In this document: in pieces, positions 33,452 to 45,800 of the stretch
How positions within the stretch are numbered: the stretch's first letter is position 1
How the letters are laid out: every line of letters begins with the position of its first letter
NCBI RefSeq assembly: GCF_964656455.1
Contig: NC_135718.1
Location: forward strand, 131,237,966-131,301,965
Origin: Halichoerus grypus
Taxonomy: Eukaryota > Chordata > Mammalia > Carnivora > Phocidae
DNA: 64,000 nt
Reading direction: 5' to 3'
The notes under the pieces: model-generated
What the model saw: only the letters and a program-made list of their open reading frames with translations
Told to the model about the DNA's origin: nothing
Databases searched by the model: none
Program-made: the position numbers and the translations under genes

Positions 33452-36400
33452 CTGAGTGAGAGAGATTTTGGGGAAGAGAGGAGAGAGCCAACTGCTGCAG
33501 CGGAAGTGGTATTACAGAGCACCCCCCACCCCACGTCCCCTGAAGCCTTTGACCCTCCAGGGGTAAGAAGTGAGGTTTCATATGACACGGAGGTCGTCTC
33601 TCCAGGGTCCAGCCCCGTGGCAGAGAACAGTGCGGGGAATATAATAATAATAATAATAATAATAAAATCCTGGGGAGTTCAGAGTCATTTCCTGTTCGGG
33701 AATCTTATGTGATAATTTCTCCTCTCAGGGGAAATTATCTTCTGAATTCTCTTTCTCTTAGGCCAGAGTCCCCCGCGGCCCCCACATTACTAGGGGCACA
33801 AAAGGAGAGAGACTGCCCAGGGTCCCTGTGGGGCCCGTACTTTACCTGGGAACTTCTTATCAGATCTCGTGCCCACGATCTGCCTCCACACAACGCAATA
33901 CACAACCGAACCACACACGTAACCACAAAGATAGAGGAAATAGAGAGTAGCAACCTGCTGCCCCAGTTAACAAACAAAACCCATGAAGCGTGTTCTTATG
34001 CTCATATTCAAATGTTTTCATTCTATTGGCTGCTGACTTTTGGTGGGGAAATCAGGTCTGGGTATGATAAGGAACAGAAAGATAAATGGAATGCAATACC
34101 CCCCACCTCACACACACCCCAGGGCTAAAAGTTTGCTGAAGAACCCACCCACAAAGTAGTAATTCACACATAGTAGTTAAATCGGTGATCATGTCTTAGA
34201 TTCCTATAGTGTGTTTTCTTCTGAGAATTCAAAGCATGTGTCCACCTTTGACCACATAGAGGTCTGGACTTCACTGAGTTATTTGAGAAGTCTAGAGTCT
34301 CCCTTTTTGGGGAGAAAATGAAGTCCAGAGGGTAAGTACTCTTCCAAAGGGAGGGGGGGGTCACACCCAAGGGTCCTACTTCTACCAGGTTCTTTCCAAT
34401 CATCTGATTATCTCCATCCCAGAAAAGTAGTGGCCAATTCCCATACATTCTGGGGAGTGGCAAGACTCTAAGACAATGAGGAAAGTTGGCCAGTTGGGCT
34501 CAATAATGTCTTCATTTTAGTTTGTGCAAACCTTGGCTTTCCCGCATTCTGTGGACTGGCAGGAGAATGGGGTGGGGATGGGTCAGATGTATCTCCTCCT
34601 TCACCCTTGCTGTTCAAATCTGTTCCACTCACTCACCTACGGAAGCTCTGAGGATCCAGGTAGAGAGGGTTGAACCGGTAGATGCTGGTGGTGAGGTTTG
34701 TATAATGTCTGCTGTCTGTGTTGCCAATACAAATGCCTAGACAGGGAAAATCAAGAGGATTGGGGCTTTATGGGAGCCACCAAGCCAAGGTAGTGGTGGG
34801 AGGTGGGCTGACTGGAAAGTTAGGACCTCTGGGTCAATAAGAATGTCACCTGGGCCCTCTTGGGAGCCTGCAGCTATCAATTTTTGTCCTTCAAGCTACC
34901 CATTCTCAAAACCTTACTAAAACATCATTTCAACCAGAAGCATGGAATCTCCTCCCCAGGACATTAGTGAGTTATCCCTTGAATGGTCCAGACTGAAGTG
35001 TCCTCTCTTCATGATGACCAGGGGGGCCAATACCTTCATTTTATACCCTTAGCTGGGCTATTTCAGAAACTGAGCTCTCCAGAAATCTAGATATCAGTTC
35101 TTTATTCCTTTAGCTCTCCTTATATCACCCTAGCTCAGAAATGAATACCCTCCAGAGAGCTTTACTGCTATAAAATGCAGTCCTCTTAAAGTAGAACATA
35201 ATTTCCTGTTATTTTCATCCTTTAAAGGATGACTTTGTCTTCCAAGAGTCAAACTTCAGGTTAAGAAAGTCCCAGGATAGTCTCAGTGTCTTGCTCCCTT
35301 GAAGGTAGTAGCAGCTCACCCCACGCTCCAGCTAGGGCTGGGACTTGTCCCCAGTGGGAGTGTTCTCTGAGAAAAGACCCTCTGAAGCACCAATCAAAAA
35401 GTGATGGGATGATTTGAGATGTTAATTTGTGTTTTGTTCCATTTTCCACTCCTGGTTTCAAATGGGTAACTAGGCCCTTCAAACTCCTTGCTTTGGGGAT
35501 TTCTACCAGTTGATGTCTGCCTATCTTTTTTCTGTAAAGGCCTAACCTTGTTAATGGGATTATGGTGGTTGCCCCAGAAGGGAGAGGGTAGCTCTGGGAG
35601 TCTTTGAGGGCCAAGAAAGAAGAATCGGGGACTAAGAGGGCCAGGATAGCGGAGACCCAGGCCCTTGCCCTGTGGCAGGAGTCTGAGGAGGTGGCAAACC
35701 TCAGAGGGGACGGCTGCCTGGTATGCTCAGGGAGTTGGTGTCTTAGGTCCAGAGTCAAACAGGCCAGGAAATCAGAGGAAATCTCCAACCTGGAATGACT
35801 TTCTAGCTAGGCCATGGATGTCCAAGGTAACTGCAAGGACCGATGACCACTGGCCAAGGGACTCCCATGCTATGTTGCTACCAAAGACCTCGAGGGCCTG
35901 ATTCAAGGTGAGGGTGGTGGTGGGGGTGCTTGGAGGCCTCAACAGTTCCTGAGGTTGAATTTCCTGAGGAGTGGGGCTTACAGCCAGATTTAAGTTGATC
36001 AAAAAACAAGGCTGCCCGTTTCACACCTGAGTTTGTGGATACAGAGCATCACTGTATGCTCCTTAAGGGCCCATTCCTAGCACAGAGGTGGGTCCGAAGT
36101 ATGCGCTTAGAAAATGAGGGAATCCGGGGCACCTGGGTGGCTCAGCCAGTTAAGTGTCCAACTCTCGACTCTTGCTTTTGGTTCAGGTCATGATCTCAGG
36201 GTCCTGAGATCAAGCCCCACCTCAGGCTCCATGCTCAGCACAGAGTCTGCTTGTCCCTCTCTCTCCTCCCGCTTGCTCTTGCTCTCACTCTCTCTCTCAA
36301 ATAAATAAACAAAATCTTAAAAAAAAAAAAGCAAATGAGGGAATCCATGATTAAACCTAGATTTTGAAAAACCTGGTCTTAGAATTAGAGCATCTCCTCC

Positions 36401-36817
36401 TCACATCATGGACCAGAGATCCTCAAACTGTGGTCAGCCATCACCTGGTCTCAGAATCCCCTGGGGGATTTGTTAAAAAGGCAGATTCCAGGGTCCTCTC
36501 CAGATTTGGTTAGCCTGAGTCTTTGGGAGTGGGTCCAGGTAATCTGCATTTTAATAAGTTCCCTAGGTAATCCCCTTCCACTCTTAAATTGGAGAACCAC
36601 TGTCTCCCCAGCATAGGTTGGAAGGTAGGCTGGAAGACTAGGGAAGGGGCACAGAGGCACTGCTGCTGGGACTGGTCTGGGCTGGGAGAGAGGAAGGGGG
36701 TTCATGCCAATGGTATAGGCGGGGAGGCATTTCTGAGCTCTGTTGCTGAGCTGTTATCCTAGGATGGATCAGAACCAGCCTTGGAGAAACTTGGCCCCTC
36801 CTGTGACTCCTCCAGAG

Positions 36818-36857
<40 letters not shown>

Positions 36858-39800
36858 TGGGGGGGTCTGGGCTGGGCTGATCCTGTCCTCCATGCCAGAG
36901 AGGCTGGCCTAGGTTAAGCTAGGACCCAGGCAGGACTGACCTAATTTATTGTTTCTGCTCTTTTCCTGTTTGCTTTTTGACTTCCACTCTGAGGGGAAAA
37001 TACAGTTCTAGTCTCATCACGAGGGGAAGCAGCCAGATGTTTCCAGGCTGAACAGCTGGGGTGGAGGTGGGGCAGGAGACATTAGAGAGGAAATAGTTCC
37101 AGCCCCCACCTACCTCCAGCCACAGCTGATGAAGTCATTACCTGGGACAACAGTGCTGACTTCCGGGAAGATGGACTGTATGGTCTGGCGGAGCAGCTGG
37201 TAGCCCAAGGCCTGATGATCAGAGGGGCTGACAGGGAGGGGGTCAAAGGCAGTCAACACGTGGAACTGGACCCGGTTGTCAGCCACAATGTTCTTGACGA
37301 GGTCTAGGACCTTGAGGGAGCAAACAGAGGGAGTTTGAGTTCTTACTATCTGCTATCCAAGTACCATAGGATTTGAAATAGCCCTGATTCCTCTCCAGCA
37401 AGGCAGCACCTTGGAGTTTACAGGGGAGCTCATTTTTTGCACTGGGACCTCAATTTCAGCCGACTGGCTGGAGGAGATGGAAGAGTTGGGTTTTCCTGGT
37501 AAGCAATCTACAGCATGGTAGACTGAGGTTAAATGTTCAGGAGGCTTGCCTTACAGCCACGAGGCAGGCAGGGAATTGGAAAATCAGGAAATCGTGTGTC
37601 CTTCCTCTCAGGCTGTGAGTCATGGGCCGGGTGGAATGTAGAAGACACGGCAGAAAGGGGAACACAACCATCTTGAGGCAGGGTGACAGATGTGATGACC
37701 TCATTTCAACCTGGGAGTGTCAGACAGTTGAGGAAAGGGTCACACACTTTTCTTCCTCCTCTCTGGGCATCCCTGCTTCCTGTTTGTAACCAACTGCCGT
37801 GGAGCCAGGAAGATGAGCTCAACACAGACAAAAAGTCAGGAGTTGGGGGACTGGTATTCAAGTTTTCTCTTTGCCTCCTTTCCTCAGGAAGGAACCTGAG
37901 GAAGCTCCTAGAAAATTCAGTCTGAAACAACTAGAGCTGAATCCAGCACAAGTCCTGGTCCCAGGCAGGACGTAGACCAGACCCTGATGATTCTGCCTTT
38001 GAACAAGGTCACATGGAGACATGTGGGAATGGACCAGGAGGCTGGCTTAGGGGGGCCCCCCAGCCCACCCCACCACCCAGGGAAAGCCCCAGCACCAGTC
38101 TCGACCCATCTGATCAGCAGTTGCTTTGGAACTGCCTCTGCCCTAGAGGGGTGTCCCATAGCTGAGGCTTTGTGTGCATGCCCCTCTCCTGCTCACTGTG
38201 TCTTCTCCATCCATGTCATGTCCTTCCTTCAAATTCTGGTTCAAAATCCACACCACTAAGGAATCCATCTTAATGAACACTGTCCCCTTTCAGGCCATGC
38301 TCTACACCACCTCAGCCTGTTTGTGCTTTGGAGGCACATCCTTGTGAAGTCAAAGACCAGGTTCAGATACCCAGCCCAGCGACACTAACTGTATAATCCT
38401 GGACCAAGTTACTTCATGAGCCAACTCCCTCTATTTTTATTGGTTCATATCTTTTAAATTTCTTTTTTTTTTTTAAAGATTTTATTTATTTATTTTGACA
38501 GAGAGAGACACAGCGAGAGAGGGAACACAAGCAGGGGGAGTGGGAGAAGGAGAAGCAGGCTTCCCTGTGGAGTAGGGAGACCGATGCGGGGCTTGATCCC
38601 AGGACCCTGGGATCATGACCTGAGCCGAAGGCAGACGCTTAACGACTGAGCCACCCAGGCGCCCCTTTATCTTTTAGATTTCTTGTATCCAGCATCCATT
38701 GCATGCCTTTTATGTTCCTGGTCCTATTAGAAATAAGGTAGCCCCTCCTCTTGCATCAGGACCTAAGAGTTAGTGGGAAATCTGAGCTCTTGTGGCCTCT
38801 CACGGAGGGTGGGGTCCCATCTGTGTGCCCTCTTCAGTTTCTGGAGGCAGGAATGTTCAAGTAATTTGGGACAGGGGTCAGCAGGCATAGTGCCAACCCA
38901 CCTTATAAGGGATGACTGGGAACCTCCCAGTTGGTTGAAGGTACATCAAGACTATGTACTAATTCATGTGTTAGAGGATTTAGGACAGAAGTGCTGGAGT
39001 GAAAATAAGCTCTGATTAGTGAGTTGTCCATCCCCACCCCCAACTAACCCAACAGCAGGGAATTTGGTTTGGCTCAATGGTGGTTTCTAAGCCAGAAATA
39101 GGACCCTCATTCTTTTCCAGACTCAGCTCCTAGCATGCTTCTAGGGGACACTGTCATGAAAAGGGGTACTCTTGAGATAATGCCCCCCCATATAGGTGAG
39201 GAGGAGGGACTCGTGAACGGTAAGAGGGACCTCAAAGGTTACTTTAGCACACATCAGTCTCTCATTGCTCTGAGTTTCTATGGCCCTTACAGCACATTCT
39301 CATAATGTTATGTTTTCCCTCTGTTTTATGTGTAGATATGTTTTCCCTGGAGTGAATGATACATTTTGTTGAAGGCAAGGACAAGGGATACCAAAAACAC
39401 TGGTAAGGACTTTAGAGTTAGAGTTAGCAAGTCCAGCCTCCATCCCATTTTAGGGCAAGGCCTCTGGGGCAGAGGGGGGATAACACCCACGACAGACTGT
39501 CATCCAGCCTGTGCTCGAATGCTTCCGTGGTGGAAGGCTCACCATCATGTGTTATCCATCCATTCTGCCTTTGAACAACTGGGTTATGAATGTTTTCTTT
39601 AGAAGGAACTGAGATATGGCTTCCTGTAGGATCTCACCCCTCTCCCTTTTTTATTTTACGTACTTTATATCCTCCACGGGATACAGTATATACGAGGCGG
39701 GTCAGTGACATTTCATCTCTGTTGAAATTAGGGGCCTGTGTCCTTGCTGCCTGGAGGCTGTTCCTGTTCTAGGTCTCTGTTCTATGTCAGGTCCCAGGGT

Positions 39801-42800
39801 AAATGTCACCTCAGAGGACTGACTCTCTGTTCCAACCCCCATCCCACAGTCACTTTGTGACACAACATCCTATGATTTTTTCTTTTTTTTTTTTTAAAGA
39901 TTTTATTTATTTATTTGACAGAGACACAGCAAGAGTGGGAACACAAGCAGGGGGAGCGGGAGAGGGAGAAGCAGGCTTCCCCCTGAGCAGGGAGCCTGAT
40001 GCGGGGCTGGATCCCAGGACCCCGGGATCATGACCTGAGCCGAAGGCAGACGCTCAACAACTGAGCCACCCAGGAGCCCCCATCCTATGATTTTCTTTAT
40101 GGTACTTGCCTCTTAAAAAATCAACTTGGTCATGTATTTGATCACTTGCTTATTGCTGTCCCTTCCCCACTAGAACATCAGTGCCATCAGGATGGGAATC
40201 TTGGCTGTCTGGCTCACCATTCTCCCAAGTGCTTAGAAGAATGTCTAGCCCATAGTAGCCACTCAGTAAACACTTGGTGAAGCAATGAATGAAGAAAGGA
40301 AGGAGTCTTCTGTACGTCACTCTAGAGAGGTGGCCATCATTCACCCCTTGAGAAGCTCATTACCATCGAAGGTGCCACATTCCCCAACTCTCCTTCAAGT
40401 GGGGGCTTCCTGAAACATCTCCCAGTGACCTTATTTTTACCCTTTGAGGCCCATTCAGAACAAACCTTCTACAGGGTAGCCTATGACATTTCTGAAGAGT
40501 GTACCTCACACAAAGGTGCTGCGGACTTCTCTACACCCACGACATGGGAGACACCGGTTAGAGATGGAGGAAGAGGGTTCTGGGAACTGTTCATGCTCCT
40601 GTTGGATCAAGCCCAAGGCCCTGTACCCTTGGCCTTCAGACCAGCAGTGTCTGAGGTTGGAACCCGATGCATGGAAAGGGGGCATAGGGGGAAGGGAGGG
40701 ACCAGAACAAAAGGGTGCTGAGGGCTTTCAGATGCTGGAGGCTTTCCATTCCTCACTGGGCAGGCAGGCAGGATGGGCCCAGGGATTCCAGGGATTTCAT
40801 GAGTAGACTGGGAAGGAAGGCCACTCTGGTGGGGGACCAGAGAGGAGGGAAGAGTGCCAGAAGCTGGGGAGATGAAAGCCCCAGCTGGTGGAAAACAGCC
40901 CTTGGAAAGGGCATGGAGTTGGAATGAGACTGGAAAAAAACTGGTAGAAAGAAGTTCAATGGGGGGAATTCGGTGATTTCCTGGCCCCGTGATCCTCCAG
41001 GGAGAGGACAAAGGTTGGCACTCGATGAAAAGCAGCAGAGCCCAGGACTCACACTGGTCCCAGCTTCCCCCGAATGCTGGGTGACGCTGGGCTGGCCATC
41101 AATCCATCCCCCTGCCCCCCTGCAGTGAGGGGTGTGCCTCCCACCCTGTGTGAGGAGAAACAAAACCCTCCAGGGTGAAGAACTTAGGGAGAAAGGACCA
41201 CAGAAGTCTAAGTGTGGCTGACCCTTGAGGATCTGCACCAGACACTCAGGGAACACCACCTGCCCTTAACCCTGCCTAATTCTGGAACGTACTAGTCATT
41301 CCATAGTTGTTGGGTTGCCTCTTGAGATCATTTTTTGAAGGATTAGATTTGCCTTTTGAACTCTTTTTTAGCTCAACCTGCTGTTTAAATAAGCTAGCCT
41401 TTCCTGCAGATGCCAAACATTCTGCACAATGGCTACTCAGGCATGTATCTTTCGGCTCACATGTCACTTCCCCGGGGAAGTCTTGCCTGACCCTACACGA
41501 GGTCTGGTTCCCTGTTATGTCCTCCACTAGCACCTGGTCCCTCTCCATCATCACAGCTTGCAATTACGCACTGATTTTAATCATTTTTAAAATTGATGTT
41601 TGTAGCAGGCCACTGCCAGGCTGTCCACGATCCTCTTTACTTCTAATTTTATACATCCTTCCTGTGGGATTTTATTGACTCTAGAGGTTTCATTTATGTT
41701 AATAACACTCCAGCCTGTATCTCTAGTTCATTCTCTCTCCAGACCCAAGGTATTTATAATTGCCTATTTATAATGTATAAGCGTCTCAAACTTCTCAACC
41801 ATTATACTTCTCTATGAACGTGCTCTACTTCCTGAACTCTTCATCTTGGTTAAAGGCTTCAGCACCTGGCCAACTATGCAGGTTAAAACCCTTGGAGCTG
41901 TCCCCCGCCTTTCTGTCTCCCCTTACCCATGACACACGACATTCTGCTGAACCCATGTCTCCTACCCTGGCACGTGCCTTCTCCACCCTATCACCTCTGC
42001 TCGGTCTGCTGCCTGAGAGGCTATCACAGCTTCCCAACTGTCTCTTCCTACGTTGGCACCTCCTCTGCATTGCCACCAGCACCGTCTCCCCAGAAGCACA
42101 TCTGAGGACATCACACCCCGTTCGAAGACCTCTCACGGTTCCCTCTGTCCACGGCACACAAGGCCCTGAGCCCCATGCTCCAACTCCATTTTCACCGCCT
42201 GCCACTTCCGCCCGGTCTGTCCTCCTCTTTAGCCTTACTTTACTTTAGCCTGACTATGAATGCCTGGCTTCTAGCAAAGTCCTGTTTGTCCTTTACATCG
42301 CAGCTCAAATTTCTAGTGGTCAGAAAGCACTTTCTGGATCCTCAAAGGCAGTGACAGTCCCCTTCTCTGCGCTGGTCCTTTGGCAGTTTGTTCATCCTGA
42401 ATCGTTTTGATTGTGGTCTGAGGGTGTGGTGGTTCTGGAGCTAGACTGTTAGATGTGTCATCTTGGGCATGTCACTTACCTGCTTTTTTGATCTGTGCCC
42501 CCGTTTCCCTGTTAAATAAGGATGATCATAGGGCAGTCGTGGGCATTAAACGAGCATGCATATACCTTAGAACAGTGCCACACACCAAGCGAGCCTGTGG
42601 GATGTGTCTGCTACTATTATTATCATTTATCAGACTCAAAGTTCCCATAAACCAGAAGTCTCCTATCCTAGCCAGCTTCCTGGAAACCTCCGAAGAAGGT
42701 TGAATAAATGCTGTTGAATGAACCAACCAATGTTGGTTGAAAAATGGTGGCTGGCCAGCCCTGGGATGGCAGCTACACCCAGATCCTGAGCATCACACAT

Positions 42801-45800
42801 CCCTGATACTGAACCCGTGGTTGGGAACGGAAGTCACGCACCTCCTCGACAGTCTGCGCAGGGTGAATCCGGATGTTGATTATGGCCTGGGCCACCGGGG
42901 GGATGACATTCACCTGGAGAGAGAACCACAAACCCTGGCCTGAGCCACACATGCTCCCCGCCCCAGGTAAGGACAACGACCACCAGTAGAGAAAGAGGAA
43001 GCCGATTTGATTGAAAGGCACAGGGCTCCATTTTCGGTGGGCCCCTTGTCTTCCCGCGGCCCTTGACAGGTGGTTATGTTCAGAGCTAGAGAGGTGTCTC
43101 TGTGCTAGGCCAGACTTCCATGCTTCTTGGTCGTGGACGGGGTCACAGAGAGCTGCTCAGAGCGAGACTGATTTCTCCGGGACCACACAGACCTCTCTCT
43201 CCTGACCCCATGCAGCGTCCTGGGCAGTCTTCCACGTGCGCTCCCTTCCCGGGGCGCCCAGGCCATCCCTGCTGCCGTTAGTGCTCACTCAGGACAGGGC
43301 ACCCTGAGCCGCTGCAGGCCCCCATCACGCTGTGCTTGATCCCCGAAGGGGCGAGGATGGTGGTTTCCCACGTCTAATTGCAAAATTTGACTCCATTCTC
43401 TGCCTGCCCAGGAAGAACCCAAGACTAACTGGAGACAAGAGTTAGGCTCTGAGTGGATTTTTTCCTCAGAGGCCGTGAGAAAACAGACTCCCTGACTCTG
43501 ACTCTTTCTTTAAGCTGGTTTGGTGCAAAAAAGCACCAGAGCAGGGGCAGGAGGGCTGGGCTATTACAAATTAGCTGTGGGATTTTGCATAATTATAACC
43601 TGTTTGTGCCTCTGTTTCCCGACTGGCAATTGGGGTGATGGTACCAGGAGGGCTGTGAGCAGGATCAAATGGAGTGACAAATGTGACAGTATTCTGGACA
43701 GATAAAATGGCATTCACATGCAAGGACACGGTATTCTTATTTCGGGGAACATTCTAGGCAGCTGGTGAAGACAGCTCGGGTTCGGCGGACATACTGGACA
43801 CTCCTGTCAGTGATGCTGGGGTTAACTGAGGTGCCATTGATTGTACTCAACCTGCGCTCCAAGTGACCAGAGCTCCACAAGGCCACCCAGTAAGCTAGGT
43901 GCATGGCGCTCCCTAAAGTAGTGCTGGTGGTACTGGTAGTCACTGGACCGGTCTCACTTCTCTCAAGATTTCAGAAAGGCCTAGGCCCAGGCTACCCAGG
44001 GTGGCTGTGGCTTGTTCCTTTAAACAGAGATGCCCCTTCATGGCCAGTCCAACTGGAAGTAGACCAATTTGCTAAAAAGTAGTTCTTGGAGAAGAAAAAT
44101 CTATCAAAGTAATAATTCACTCGAAATTTATTTCTACAAGTGAACTTCATATAGAATTGATGTCTGTTCAGATTACCCAGTATTTAATGTGTTTTGGGAA
44201 ATGACTAATACATGCCTTTAGGTGTTGTATATATCACAAATGTTATTATAGACTTTATAAATGGTGGGCGAGTTTCTCTCTTTTGACTCAGGGTAGCACG
44301 AGCACGAGGGGAAAATACATTAATCATTCATTAAATTTGTTAGGTGGATCAATCTTCCAAAGTATGGTGAAGAATAACCAAAAGATCCTTGATGATAGAA
44401 AAGTTACCTTTAGTCTACCTGACCAAATGCTAGGTAAATATTTAACATGTTGAATGAGTATTGTTCAGAAAAATTAACTCCCAAATAACTCCCCTTCATA
44501 CCAGTATCAGGGTTGTTTTTTTTGAAGGGGTACAGACCCAAGAAAACTGAGAGGGGCCATGGACACCTCCTAAAATAAACATATACAAAATCTGACCAGC
44601 AGTTTCAGAGGTTTGTAGACCTCAGTTAGAACACTTGCTCTTGAGGATTACCCAACTGGTATCACTGAACCATTCAGCACTGGGCCTTCCTATTATTCAA
44701 ATTGAATTCAGAGAAGGAAGAAGGGGCCGGGAGATAAAGCCAAAGGATGGAGAGGTGGGTGGACAGTGAGGAAAAAGTGTAGGGGAGGATCCAGGAGATG
44801 TTACCTTGACTCCTGCATTGAACATGGTGAGTGCTGTGGTGGTCCTGACCAGCGCATTGGTTATGTAATTCCTCTCCATTAACCTAAAGCAAAAGGATGA
44901 AGGTCAGACATTAGGAGGAACTGTCCAACGTGGAGAAAGAACGGGTTGGAAGATCACCCACTTTCCTGAATCTTGGAGATCTTTAAGACTAGGAGGGACA
45001 TCCTCTATATGAATTAGATGTAGCATCTGGTGGCAAAGGGATGATTAGTCAGGCCCAGTTAAGCCAAGGAGAGGGGACTGGGTAGGTTTGGGTTGGAGGA
45101 TGAGAAGAAGGAAAGGTAAAACTTTACCTGCTTACAAGCGGCCCAAATAGCCACAGGTTGCTCAAGATAATATTGTCAGGGAAGGAGAACTGAAAGGGAA
45201 AGAATGAGATCAGCAGGATTTCAGAGGGGTCAGCATAACAGGGTCACTATAACCGAGGCCTGGGTCTCTCCCTGCTTTAGATCTGCCTTGAGGGCCCTCA
45301 GTGGTAGCCTCGAGTGAGGATGAGTGGGAACCAGCTCCCAAAGAGTGCCTGGGTGTGTCAGGTCTTAGGGTCTCAGAGAAGCACCAACACCCCTGGGAAG
45401 AAGTCAGATCCTTGCGCCTCGGCTCAGCCTCTGGCTGAAAACAGGTGAGCATGTGCACAGCACTGGTCAGCAGTGGGCCCCTCTACTACTCTGGAAGCTA
45501 CTTTTCTGCCACCCTTTCTTCCTCTGCCACAGACGACCAGTACGGGAGATGCCTTTTCCCACCTCATGCGCCAGTTCCTGCAACATCATTTTCAATGGGC
45601 CGCTTCCAAACATGTTCGGCATTGGTGTCTGCTCCAGGCTGGAAGAGAAATGGAGTTCTCAAGACTTCCCCAACCCCCATTAAAGATCAGCGATCTGAAG
45701 GGAAGAAGGAAGGAGACAGAATTTTTCAACAGGTCTGGCCAGGAGGTGTCCTATTCAACTTCTATCACCTCCACCGATCCACCTGTTTGGAGACCTCAAC

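Larger units (their letters stand above)
34737..37141 (-). other. PM20D1: PM20D1 intron 11
   Basis: Contains a Can-SINE (36,126-36,330), a MER5A (36,415-36,603) and a (TG)n tract (36,821-36,856). The 34,740-36,100 stretch shows nothing recognised. Confidence 0.6.
37311..42841 (-). other. PM20D1: PM20D1 intron 10
   Basis: A 5.5-kb intron with two reverse Can-SINEs (38,464 and 39,881), L2 tracts (about 38,190-38,335, 40,150-40,300, 41,390-42,330) and a MIR (42,415-42,720). No exon-like sequence seen. Confidence 0.6.
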